NCBI RefSeq assembly: GCF_029892105.1
Contig: NZ_JARZAJ010000052.1
Coordinates: 1-43,208 of the forward strand
Source: Kitasatospora sp. GP82
Lineage (GTDB): Bacteria > Actinomycetota > Actinomycetes > Streptomycetales > Streptomycetaceae
Length of the DNA: 43,208 nt
Reading direction: 5' to 3'
Shown: piece after piece, positions 13,868 through 22,252 of the stretch
Position numbering within the stretch: the stretch's first letter is position 1
Layout of the letters: every line of letters starts with the position of its first letter
Position numbers and translations under genes: made by a program
The notes under the pieces: generated by a model
Database searches by the model: none
Seen by the model: only the letters and a program-made list of their open reading frames with translations
Told to the model about the DNA's origin: nothing

Positions 13868-16494
13868 CCCGCGCCCCCCAGAGCCGACGCCTGGCCGCCA
13901 ACGGCGGACAGCACGGCGATCTCCCGGCCGAAGCAGAGCACCAGTGCGCCGTTCGGTGCGGTGAGGGCCGACTGGACGGGTGCGGGGCAGCGCAGGGGTG
14001 GTACGAGTTCGGCGCCCGTGGCCAGGTCGTGCACCGATACCGTCTCGGTGCCGTTGGTGGTGATCAGGTGGGTGCTGGCGTCGAGTGCGGCGGTGGCCAG
14101 CCCGCGTACGGGTCCGGTGGGGCAGGGCAGCGGCTCGGCGTACTGCCGACCGTCGGGCAGGCTCCAGGTGCGGATCGTGCCGTCCCGGCCGGCGGTGACC
14201 GCGATGGGGTGCCCGTTCAGCGTGGTGGTGGTCACCGAGGTGACCCAGTCGGCGTGGCCGGTCAGGGGTTCGCCGAGTTGCCGGCCGGTGGCCAGGTCCC
14301 ACAGCCGCACCGTCTTGTCCCAGCTGCCGGTCACGGCCAGCGCGCGCCCGTCCACGGTGGCGGTGGCGAGCGCGGTGAGCCGGCTGGTGTGGCCGGTGAG
14401 GGGCTGGCCGAGGTGCTGACCGGTCGCCAGGTCCCACATCTGCGCGGTGCCGTTCGAGCTGCCGGTCACCGCGACGGCTCGCCCAGCGACCCGGGCGGTG
14501 GCCAGGGCCAGGACCCGGCCGACGGGTCCGGCAACGGCCTGGCCGAGCTCCTCGCCGGTACCCAGGTCCCACCTCCGGAGCGTGGCATCCGGGGCCGCGG
14601 TCACCGCGATGGCGCGCCCGTCCAGCTCCGCCGTAGCCATCAGGCTGACCTCGGCGGCGATGCCCCCGCCGTACGGTATGCCGTCGGCCAGGTCCCAGGT
14701 GCGCAGCGTCTTGTCCGCACCGGCGGTGACGACGGCCGGTCGGCCCTGAATGGTGGTCATGGCGGCTGTCAGCACCACGTCCTCGTGACTGCGGATCCCG
14801 GTGCGGCGCAGGGCCCGGCGCTCCCCGATCCCCCAGACCCGCACGGTATGGTCCGCGCCGGCGGTGACGGCCACCGGATGCCCGTCCACGATCGCCGTCG
14901 CGACGTCCCACACCTGCCCGGTGTGCCCCTTGAGCGGGCCGTTGACCTGCCGCCCGCCGGCCATTTCCCAGAGCCGCACGCTCCGGTCCAGGCCGGCTGT
15001 CACTGCCCGGAGCTGCCCGTTCACCTCGGCCAAGGCGCCGGCCCGGATCCGGTCCTCATGCCCGGCGAAAGGCCGCTCACCGACTTCCGCCCCGGTGGCG
15101 GTGTCCCACACCCGCACCGCGTGGTCAGCGTCGGTGGTCAGCCGGAGCGCGCGTCCGGCGACGACGAAGGTCCCCAGGACACTCGCGGCAGAGTTTCCGG
15201 CGTCCGCTGCCAAGGCCGGGGCGGGGTCGGCGAGTCGCCAGAACCAGCCGTCCTCGCCCGGGTCCTTGGCCGGCAGTCGCAGCGGTTGTCCGCGCAGCTC
15301 GCCGGTGGTCACCACCCACCCCTGCGCCCCGGGCCGGGAACCGGCCACCCGCTCCCACACCCGCAGCGATCCGCCGTACTCCCGGAACAGGGTGGCCGGC
15401 AGCCCGGCCACCGCCACGGACTGGTAGACGCGAACCGGTGCACCGGAGCGATGCCCGCAAGCGGCGGCCAGGTCACCGAGGAGAGCCACCGCGGTGTCGC
15501 CGTCGCGGAGATGGTCGATGTCCAGAGCGTCGAAGGCGCAGGCGACCAGCCGTCCGTCGACCACCAGCGCGGCGGCCTGCGGGTCGGGCGCCTGCTCGGC
15601 CGCGTCCACCGGCGCCGAGTCGAGTTCGTTGCCGGCAAGGTCCCAGGTCCGCACCGCGCCGCCGAGTTCGACGCGCACCGCGGCCGGGTAGCCGTGCGGA
15701 CCGGCCAGCAGCTGCGCCGGGACGGACGAGCCGAGCTCCTCACCGGTGGCGATGTTCCACAGCCGCAGGGTCCGGTCGTCCTCCAGCGTCAGCACCGCGC
15801 TCCCGCCGGCCAACTCCGCCACGGCCACGACGCAGACGCACTCACCGGTCAGGGCTCCGGTCGCCAGGTCGAGGAGGAGGAGCCGCTGCTCGCCGGCGAG
15901 TTCCGAGAACAGCAGCGCGACCTCGCGGCCGTCCAGGGTGGCCGTGGCGATCCGGTCGACCGCGGTGGTCAGCGCCGACCGGGCATCCGTGGGGCACTGC
16001 ACAGGCGGGCAGGCCTCCCGGCCAGTAGCGAGGTCCCAGATCCGGACGGTGCCGTCCCGGCCGCCGGTCACCGCCAACGCGCGACCGGTGACCACGGCGG
16101 TGGCGACAGCGGTCACCTGGCCCTGGTGACCGGTCAGCGTCCACAGCAGGCGGGAATCCGCCTGCGAGCCTCTGACCCAGGCCGGCTCCCAGCCGAGCGG
16201 TTCTGCCCCGGGAACCGCCACCGCCGCGAACTGCGCTGCGAGGCCCTCCTTCTCTAGCCTGGCCGCGTCCAGCGCGAGGACGAACCGGCGTTCGGCGGCG
16301 GTCAGCCGCCGGTGCATGTCGAGCGAGGCCCGGTACACCGTCGCCACCCACCGCTCCTGCGGCTGCGACGAACTCCACAGCAGGGCGAGCACCGAGTCCG
16401 GGTCCGTGCAGACGAGCCAGCCCGGGTCGGTCAACCCGCCGGGCACCGCGGTGGGGTCAGCCGATGGATCGTCGTCCCACAGAGCGTCAGCCAT
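13828..16494 (-). CDS. WD40 double-propeller protein
   Basis: An 888-residue protein. Residues about 20-120 form a helical module (DPDSVLALLWSSSQPQERWV, ATVYRASLDMH, LALDAARLEKEG) shared with the WD40 gene at 16866. From about 130 to the end are some 15 WD-type blades of the form AVTGSWDKTVRLWDLATG, most regular in the C-terminal half and degenerate between about 250 and 430. Two seven-bladed propellers are plausible. The C-terminus (LVLCFGREIAVLS) matches the other WD40 protein. ATG 16494 is chosen because upstream sequence is the repeat copy at 16529-16581; no strong ribosome site is visible. There are no kinase, caspase or toxin domains. Role: probably a protein-binding scaffold. Confidence 0.85.
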   Translation of the reverse strand: MADALWDDDPSADPTAVPGGLTDPGWLVCTDPDSVLALLWSSSQPQERWVATVYRASLDMHRRLTAAERRFVLALDAARLEKEGLAAQFAAVAVPGAEPLGWEPAWVRGSQADSRLLWTLTGHQGQVTAVATAVVTGRALAVTGGRDGTVRIWDLATGREACPPVQCPTDARSALTTAVDRIATATLDGREVALLFSELAGEQRLLLLDLATGALTGECVCVVAVAELAGGSAVLTLEDDRTLRLWNIATGEELGSSVPAQLLAGPHGYPAAVRVELGGAVRTWDLAGNELDSAPVDAAEQAPDPQAAALVVDGRLVACAFDALDIDHLRDGDTAVALLGDLAAACGHRSGAPVRVYQSVAVAGLPATLFREYGGSLRVWERVAGSRPGAQGWVVTTGELRGQPLRLPAKDPGEDGWFWRLADPAPALAADAGNSAASVLGTFVVAGRALRLTTDADHAVRVWDTATGAEVGERPFAGHEDRIRAGALAEVNGQLRAVTAGLDRSVRLWEMAGGRQVNGPLKGHTGQVWDVATAIVDGHPVAVTAGADHTVRVWGIGERRALRRTGIRSHEDVVLTAAMTTIQGRPAVVTAGADKTLRTWDLADGIPYGGGIAAEVSLMATAELDGRAIAVTAAPDATLRRWDLGTGEELGQAVAGPVGRVLALATARVAGRAVAVTGSSNGTAQMWDLATGQHLGQPLTGHTSRLTALATATVDGRALAVTGSWDKTVRLWDLATGRQLGEPLTGHADWVTSVTTTTLNGHPIAVTAGRDGTIRTWSLPDGRQYAEPLPCPTGPVRGLATAALDASTHLITTNGTETVSVHDLATGAELVPPLRCPAPVQSALTAPNGALVLCFGREIAVLSAVGGQASALGGAGSGSVRDADQPDP

Positions 16495-16865
16495 GGCCGA
16501 CACGGTAGTCGACCCCGCTGACACGGTCTTTCGACTCGGTTCGCGATGTTGATCGGTCAGGGCCGTGACGTGGCAACGGCCGCACAGGTTCTTCGAGTGT
16601 GACCAAGAAGTGGGCCTGGGTGGCGCCTTGACCCATCCTGCCTTCTGCGGCGTCTCGCGTACGCATCTCGGCGATTGGCGGACACCCTGGACCTCGCGCC
16701 GTCCGGGGCGCCCACCACTCATCGGTGGCGAAGCGGCAGGGGCATCCCGCTGGGTGCGTTGCCTCTCACTGTCAGCAGGGGGCGCAGGGCCAGTGCCGAC
16801 CAGATGAACATCGGCGCCTGCCGGGCCTATCCCCGAATGTCAGACGTGTTCGGTTGGATGGGCAT
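16495..16865. other. Divergent intergenic region between the WD40 genes
   Basis: A 371-bp region with no gene. It holds one copy of the 53-bp inverted repeat (16529-16581) and presumably both promoters. No clear -35/-10 pair or ribosome site for either gene could be assigned. Confidence 0.6.
16529..16581 (-). repeat. 53-bp repeat, right inverted copy
   Basis: Read on the minus strand it begins GGCCGTTG at 16581 and matches 13815-13867 at 43 of 53 positions. It sits 35-87 bp upstream of the WD40 start at 16494, so it may include that promoter. Confidence 0.8.
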
Positions 16866-19790
16866 ATGACTGCTTACGAGGTCGCGCGGCGGCTGCCCGA
16901 CATCCGCACTCTTCGGAGTCTGTGCCAGTCCATCGCCATGCTGGAGGCGATCCTGTGGCCGGACGAACCGGATCTGCGGTCCCACCGCTTCGGCCCCCGG
17001 TCATCTGCGGACCGGGAGTTGGCCTCTTATGAGAACCGCGCGGGCGACGAGTACTCCATCGTCTTCTCGGCGGCCGGAGCCTGCATCCGGTGTTTTGACC
17101 ACGAGTCGCCGATGAGTCCATTCAGCGGCAGCGAGGTGCCGTGGCCGGGGGTGCTCGACTCGGTCCCGGCCGTGTTCCGCCCGTTCGTGCAGGACTCGGC
17201 GGACAGGAGCGACGGGATACCCAGGGTGACCGCATGCCTGTGGCGGGAGACCGATGACGAGTCCTGGCGCACCGGCACGATCGACTTCCCCGATCACGGC
17301 TACGGCAGCCCGGACGGGGCCTCCTGGCTCCTTCTCGATCTGACGGATGCGACTCCCGAGGGGTTCTATCACCGGGTCAAGCACCGCTATGGTGCGCTGG
17401 ATCCGGCAGCCGTGTACCACCTGCGGTTGCTGCGGCCGCTCACACCTGCTGTGGTGTCCGCGCTGAACGAGAACGTGACTTTGGATCAGCTCGGTGAGTT
17501 GATCGCCTCCATCGGGTATCCGCAGGCCGCTTCCCAGGACGCACCGCAGCTGCCGACGGGGCCGTGGCCGTCCAGGACGGCGGTCCACGGCAGCGGCACC
17601 CACCTCGGCGCCACCGATGCCGACAGCTCGCTGACCGATCCGCAGTTCCTGGTGACCGCAGACCCGGTCCAGGTCATCGCGCTGCTGGACCAGGCGTCGA
17701 GCCCGCGGGCCAGGCTGGCGGCGGCGGCGTACCGGGCCTCGGCACACCTGCACTGCGACGCCGACCCGGGCAGGCGGCGGCAGTTGCTGGCCCTGGACAC
17801 CGCCCGCTACGGGGACCGGGACCTGTCCGCGCGCATCACCGCAGTGACGGTGAACGACGAGGACGTCGAACGGTGGCGGGTCGACTGGTCCACCGGCTCC
17901 CAGATCGATCCGCGCTTCCGACGTGCCGTCACCTCCCAGTACGGCGCGGCGTGTGCGGTGATCACGGTCGAGCGGGACGGTCGCACCCTGGCGGTCGTCG
18001 GCACAGGGCGCGGGACGATAGAGGTGCGGGACATCGCGACCGGCGAGCAGGTCGGCGAGCCCTGGACCGGCCACGCGCGCGCGGCGCGGGTGATGGCGAC
18101 AGCGGAGCTGGACGGACGTCCGGTCGTCGTCACCGGTGGGAACGACGAGACGGTGCGGGTGTGGGACCTGGCCACCGGGCAGCAGATCGGTGAACCCCGC
18201 ACCGGCACCGGGGAAGTGAGCGCGATGGCCACCGCCGTGCTGGACGGCCGCCCGGTCGCCGTCACCAGCGGCGAGGACGGGAGCGTGCGGGTGTGGGACC
18301 TGGCCACCGGCGAGGCCGTCGGCGAACCCTTCACCGCCCACACCGGGAAGGTGCTCAGTGTGGCGACCGCGGAGCTGGGCGGACGCCCGGTCGCCGTCAC
18401 CGGCGGTGGCTACCCCGACTGCGCGGTGCGGGTGTGGGACCTGGCCACCAGGCAGCAGATCGGCGAACCCCGCACCGTTTCCGGAACGTGGGATCCCGTG
18501 GTGACGACGGCCGTTCTGGACGGCCGGCCGGTCGCCATCAGCGGTGCGGACACGCTGCGGGTGTGGGATCTGGCCACCGGACAGTCCGTGGGTCAGCCTC
18601 TCATCGGCCACACCGCAGAGGTGACCGCGGTGACCACCATGGAGGTGGACGGGCGCACGGTCGTCATCACCGGGAGCCGGGACAGGACGGTCCGCTCGTG
18701 GGACCTGGGCACCGGCGAGGCCGTGGGCGAGCCGCTGGAGGTCTGCACCACCGAGCTGCTCGCGGTGGCCGCGGCGGTGGTGGGCGGACGGCCGACGGTC
18801 ATCACCGGCAGTGCGGACGACGCCACTGCCCGAGTATGGGACCTCGGTTTCCGGGACGTTGTCGGCGAGCCTGTCCGCGCCCACACCGCCCGCCTGTCCA
18901 CCGTGGCCACCTGCGTCCTGGACGGCCGTCCCGTCGCCCTCACCGGTGGTGGCTACCCCGACGGGTCCGTGCGGACGTGGGACCTGACCACCGGTGAGGA
19001 GGCCGACTCGCCGATGTCCGCCGCCGACTGCGATGAAGCCCTGGTGGCCACGACCGTGCTGGACGGCCGTCCCGTCGCCGTCACCGGCAACGCCGACGGA
19101 GGGGCGGTCTGGATCTGGGACCTGACCGGTCGGGGGGTGAAGCAGATCCGTCTCGGCCGTGCCCACAGGCTTAGCGCGGTGGCGACGGCCGTTCTGGAGG
19201 GACGTCCGACCGCCGTCACCGGCGGTGACGACGCGATGGTGCGGGTGTGGGACCTGGCCACCGGCAAGCAGGTCGGCGACCCGCTGACCGGCCACGAGGG
19301 CAAGGTGACCACGGTGGCGACAGTGGTGGTCGACGGCCGCCCCCATGCCGTCACCGCCGGAGCCGACGAGACAGTCCGGGTATGGGATCTGACTACACGT
19401 CAGCAGCTCGGTACGCCCCTCACCGGGCACACGGCCGACGTCTACGCGATCGCCACCGCGGTGGTCAACGGCCGCCCCCATGCCGTCACCGCCGGCCTGG
19501 ATCGGACCGCACGGGTGTGGGACCTGACTACGGGCGAGCAGGTCGGCAAGCCCTTCACCGGACACAGCGGGGACGTGCTGGCGGTGACGGTCACGCTCGT
19601 AGACGGCAGCCCCTGTGCCGTCACCGGCAGCTGGGATCGAAGCTTGCACGTGTGGGACCTGGCGACGGGCGAGCCGGTCGGCCGGCCCCTGGTGTTCCCG
19701 GTTCCGGTCCGAGCGCTGGCCACCGCATCGGATGGCCGGCTGGTGGTGGGCTTCGGCTACGAGGTCGCGGTGCTGGCCCGCCGCTGGTAG
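16866..19790 (+). CDS. WD40 protein with N-terminal immunity-like domain
   Basis: A 974-residue fusion. Residues 1-230 (MTAYEVARRLPDIRTLRSLC, YSIVFSAAGA, WPGVLDSVPAVFRP, TACLWRETDDESWRTGTIDF) match, from memory, a stand-alone Streptomyces protein family often found among immunity-type genes. Residues about 270-365 are the helical module shared with the divergent WD40 gene (DPVQVIALLDQASSPRARLA, AAYRASAHLH, LALDTARYGD). Residues about 380-960 are 13 clear WD blades plus a closing strand, enough for two seven-bladed propellers. ATG 16866 is the first start after antisense-like sequence; no strong ribosome site. The last 34 bases overlap the convergent gene at 19757. No catalytic domain is seen. 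Confidence 0.85.
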   Translation: MTAYEVARRLPDIRTLRSLCQSIAMLEAILWPDEPDLRSHRFGPRSSADRELASYENRAGDEYSIVFSAAGACIRCFDHESPMSPFSGSEVPWPGVLDSVPAVFRPFVQDSADRSDGIPRVTACLWRETDDESWRTGTIDFPDHGYGSPDGASWLLLDLTDATPEGFYHRVKHRYGALDPAAVYHLRLLRPLTPAVVSALNENVTLDQLGELIASIGYPQAASQDAPQLPTGPWPSRTAVHGSGTHLGATDADSSLTDPQFLVTADPVQVIALLDQASSPRARLAAAAYRASAHLHCDADPGRRRQLLALDTARYGDRDLSARITAVTVNDEDVERWRVDWSTGSQIDPRFRRAVTSQYGAACAVITVERDGRTLAVVGTGRGTIEVRDIATGEQVGEPWTGHARAARVMATAELDGRPVVVTGGNDETVRVWDLATGQQIGEPRTGTGEVSAMATAVLDGRPVAVTSGEDGSVRVWDLATGEAVGEPFTAHTGKVLSVATAELGGRPVAVTGGGYPDCAVRVWDLATRQQIGEPRTVSGTWDPVVTTAVLDGRPVAISGADTLRVWDLATGQSVGQPLIGHTAEVTAVTTMEVDGRTVVITGSRDRTVRSWDLGTGEAVGEPLEVCTTELLAVAAAVVGGRPTVITGSADDATARVWDLGFRDVVGEPVRAHTARLSTVATCVLDGRPVALTGGGYPDGSVRTWDLTTGEEADSPMSAADCDEALVATTVLDGRPVAVTGNADGGAVWIWDLTGRGVKQIRLGRAHRLSAVATAVLEGRPTAVTGGDDAMVRVWDLATGKQVGDPLTGHEGKVTTVATVVVDGRPHAVTAGADETVRVWDLTTRQQLGTPLTGHTADVYAIATAVVNGRPHAVTAGLDRTARVWDLTTGEQVGKPFTGHSGDVLAVTVTLVDGSPCAVTGSWDRSLHVWDLATGEPVGRPLVFPVPVRALATASDGRLVVGFGYEVAVLARRW

Positions 19791-20683
19791 GGCTCGATCG
19801 GGGCACGCGGCGGCGGCGGGCCCCGTGCCGCCCCGGGCGGCGGCGACCCTGCGCCTGCCGAGAATGCCATCCATGCAGGTCGGGGGCGTGCGTCGGCCCG
19901 GTGTCCGGCGGCGGACAGGTGCCAGCAGTGGTCGTCCGGGCGGAGATCGGCCGTCGCCGCGCGGAGTGTGCCTCGGGCTCCGATACCGATCGACACTCCG
20001 TCCGCTTCCGTTCGAAGGGCGGCACCCCGGGCGTCATGGGAGTCGAAGCGGACCTCTGTGATGTTGCGCAACCGTATGCCCAGCGTCGCGGGCTCGGGAG
20101 AGGTGCCGTCGTCGACAGGATAGGAACGGGCGACAGCCAGTTCGAGATAGCCGACGAGACGGCTGCCGGCCCGCTCGACCTGCAGACAGCGGACCTGGGC
20201 CGACGGCAGGTCGTAGTCGGCGGCCAGGTTCTCTGCGATCTGCGGCGTCACCGCCATCGCCGGGGCCATCACCCGTCCCAGATAGTCACGACCTGGCAGG
20301 TACGGCTTCGCTGGGGCAAGCAGCTCGTCCAACGGGTGTCCGGCGGCCGAGGCCTGCTCCAGCATCCAGGCCCGTCTCTCCTCACCGAGGCCGGCCATCC
20401 ACTCCAACGCCGCGAGCGCACGACGCTCGCGCCCCCGTCGCGTGCTGGCCGTCGCCGCCCGGAACAGCGGGAAGGTGTTGTTGTCCCACACGTCCGCCAC
20501 CACGCTGATGGTCTCTCGGTCGAAGCGTCGGGCATCCGAGGAGGCGTCAGCGATCTGCAGCAGCGAGCGATCCAGCAGCGCCCCCAGCACGGCGACAGCG
20601 GAACCTCGCCGGCTCAGTGGCGCTCCAAGCAGCCAGCCCGTACTCACGCGGCGCCATGGAGAGGAGACATCGAGGTTGGCCAT
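19757..20683 (-). CDS. Hypothetical protein
   Basis: A 308-residue protein I do not recognise. The N-terminal 130 residues are helical (VAVLGALLDRSLLQIADASS, ALAALEWMAGLGEERRAWML, a DELLAPAKPYLPG linker). Residues about 140-250 are strand-rich (VRCLQVERAGSRLVGYLELA, LGIRLRNITEVRFD). The last 50 residues are Pro/Arg-rich and disordered, and their codons overlap the end of the WD40 gene by 34 bp. ATG 20683 (MANLDV) follows poor ribosome-site sequence; the longer frame upstream is less protein-like. It may belong with the WD40 protein since they are convergent and overlapping. Confidence 0.6.
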   Translation of the reverse strand: MANLDVSSPWRRVSTGWLLGAPLSRRGSAVAVLGALLDRSLLQIADASSDARRFDRETISVVADVWDNNTFPLFRAATASTRRGRERRALAALEWMAGLGEERRAWMLEQASAAGHPLDELLAPAKPYLPGRDYLGRVMAPAMAVTPQIAENLAADYDLPSAQVRCLQVERAGSRLVGYLELAVARSYPVDDGTSPEPATLGIRLRNITEVRFDSHDARGAALRTEADGVSIGIGARGTLRAATADLRPDDHCWHLSAAGHRADARPRPAWMAFSAGAGSPPPGAARGPPPPRAPIEPYQRRASTATS

Positions 20684-20804
20684 GCCTGGATCGTTGCACG
20701 AAACATGAACACGCCGAACAGATACTCGAGCGCGTTCGCCGCGCACGTCGGAGGGCACGAACACGCAGCTCTCCGAGCACCTCGGGACACCCTGCGGCTG
20801 GCGC

Positions 20805-21425
20805 CTACAGATCCCCCTCGCGCCCGGTGATGGCGGGCGGTGCGACCTCGGTGATCGTGGCCGTGCCGACAACCGGCCTGCCCTCGTGCATGGTGATCAC
20901 GTCGCCGGGCTTGAGATGGCGCCACTGTTCGGGGCAGAGCGGAGCCAGGCGGACCGTGCCGATCTCTCCCGGCGCCAGCCCAAGCGCATCCTCCACCCAC
21001 AGCCGTGCAACGTTCACGGCCTGGCCGCCGTCGGGGGCTGGGTTGCCGATGTCCCAGAGCGGCCGGAGTTGCCCCTGCCCGGAGAACGCAGTCTGACGTC
21101 CGCCCTCCTGCGTGCTCAGCAGGCTCAACCTGGCCCGGAAGGTGCCGTGCTGCATCTCCCAGGCCCGCCACTCGCACCAGTCGGCGCTGTGTTGCAGCAT
21201 CATCTGGCGGGCGGCGTCCGCGAGTAGTGACCAGAACGGCAAGGGGACAGGGCGCTCATCCCCGATCTCCATCAGGAGGTCGAGGACGAGCTCCCACTCC
21301 TGGTGCCGTTGGTAGTCGCGGACGTCGCCGACGGTAATGCCGTTTTCGGCCCGGGCCCCCTCGGGGAGCAGGTCAGTCACTCGCCGAAGGAGCGTGAAGG
21401 CATCGTCGATGAGGGCATTGTCCAA
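20805..21425 (-). CDS. MafI-like helical domain fused to EF-Tu-like C-terminal domain
   Basis: A 206-residue protein. Residues about 1-85 are helical (AFTLLRRVTDLLPEGARAEN, EWELVLDLLMEIGDERPVPL, FWSLLADAARQMML) and resemble MafI-type immunity proteins. Residues about 95-205 resemble the C-terminal barrel of elongation factor Tu (FRARLSLLSTQEGGRQTAFS, GEIGTVRLAPLCPEQWRHLK, PGDVITMHEG). That combination suggests mimicry of, or binding to, translation machinery, which is inference. The start is a TTG at 21425 with no good ribosome site. The frame stays protein-like upstream (DLARLPDRDVDEAL) without a normal start, so the 5' end may be damaged or use a rare codon. Confidence 0.65.
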   Translation of the reverse strand: MDNALIDDAFTLLRRVTDLLPEGARAENGITVGDVRDYQRHQEWELVLDLLMEIGDERPVPLPFWSLLADAARQMMLQHSADWCEWRAWEMQHGTFRARLSLLSTQEGGRQTAFSGQGQLRPLWDIGNPAPDGGQAVNVARLWVEDALGLAPGEIGTVRLAPLCPEQWRHLKPGDVITMHEGRPVVGTATITEVAPPAITGREGDL

Positions 21426-21631
21426 GGCTTCGTCAACATCCCTGTCGGGTAGCCGGGCGAGATCTTCTCCGCGACGCGCTCGGATGCTGCGTCTTTGCTC
21501 AGATGGTCACTGATCGCCGCAGCGATGACTATCGGTTATGGTCGGCCCTGCTGCCTGACCCACGGGGGCGAACTCCGGTGCCCTCTCCGGTCACGAGAGG
21601 ACCGGCACGACAGAGAAGCCGAGGAGTCCGG

Positions 21632-22054
21632 GTGGATGGTCAAACGGCAAGGATCGAAGCGTGTTGCGGTGACTGTGGGGGCACGATGGTGCGCCAGGTG
21701 AACCAGTTCATCCATCGCGATGAGCTGTGGTGGGACTCCGAGATCTCGTGTGCCACCTGCGGCATGGCTGGGTGCGAGAACGCCGGTCCTGGGAGGCCGC
21801 CCGAGGATGTTCGGAATGCTCTGCTCGCGGCTCACGGGCCTGCCCGGCTGCGAATGGCTGGGCCGATGCCGAGCCTGCTCCCGGTCCTGAAGGTCCTGCG
21901 GGAAGTCTTCGGAGCATCGGTGCATGATGCCCGGGAGCAGGCCGACGAGCTGAGACGCGATGGCCTGGTCGGGACGCTGCCGGAGATGGAGTTCCTGAGG
22001 ATACGCCTGCGCAGGCGCGGAGTTCCCGTTGCCGTCGAGGTCGGCACGAACTGA
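21632..22054 (+). CDS. Zinc-ribbon protein with L7/L12-like C-terminal domain
   Basis: A 140-residue protein. Residues 8-60 have a four-Cys ribbon: CCGDCGG and CATCGMAGC. Residues about 88-140 (LLPVLKVLREVFGASVHDAR, EQADELRRDG, EMEFLRIRLRRRGVPVAVEV) follow the helix-strand pattern of the ribosomal protein L7/L12 C-terminal domain. GTG 21632 lies five bases after GAGGAG, a strong site, so the longer frame from 21503 is not used. Similar proteins recur in Streptomyces near immunity-type and mobile genes, which I recall but cannot verify. It stands just upstream of the recombinase remnant. Function unknown. Confidence 0.75.
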   Translation: MDGQTARIEACCGDCGGTMVRQVNQFIHRDELWWDSEISCATCGMAGCENAGPGRPPEDVRNALLAAHGPARLRMAGPMPSLLPVLKVLREVFGASVHDAREQADELRRDGLVGTLPEMEFLRIRLRRRGVPVAVEVGTN

Positions 22055-22252
22055 TCCAGGACAGACTCCGTGTCGGCGACGCGCCGTTCGCGGGCCGGGC
22101 TGAGCAGCAGGGGGATTCAGCGCGCAGGGCTTCTGGTCGAATTTCACCTGTTTGTGACGATACATCCGGGTGAGCCTCGCTCGGATGGCGTCGGCGGATC
22201 CATGCTCGGAGCACGGTGTTCGATCGTCGGCCTTCGGGAGGAGGTGTCAGCC

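Noticed and set aside
14029..16257. 742-codon open frame on the plus strand
   Set aside because: Antisense of the minus-strand WD40 gene; composition is Gly/Ala/Arg-rich and no motif is seen.
17001..19874. 957-codon open frame on the minus strand
   Set aside because: It mirrors the WD40 gene. The translation is repetitive Gly/Arg/His/Pro without a fold pattern, as expected from antisense of GC-rich repeats.
6809..22054. A complete polymorphic toxin locus
   Set aside because: Immunity-like folds are present, but no large secreted toxin, WXG100 protein, type VII secretion gene or nuclease domain was found.
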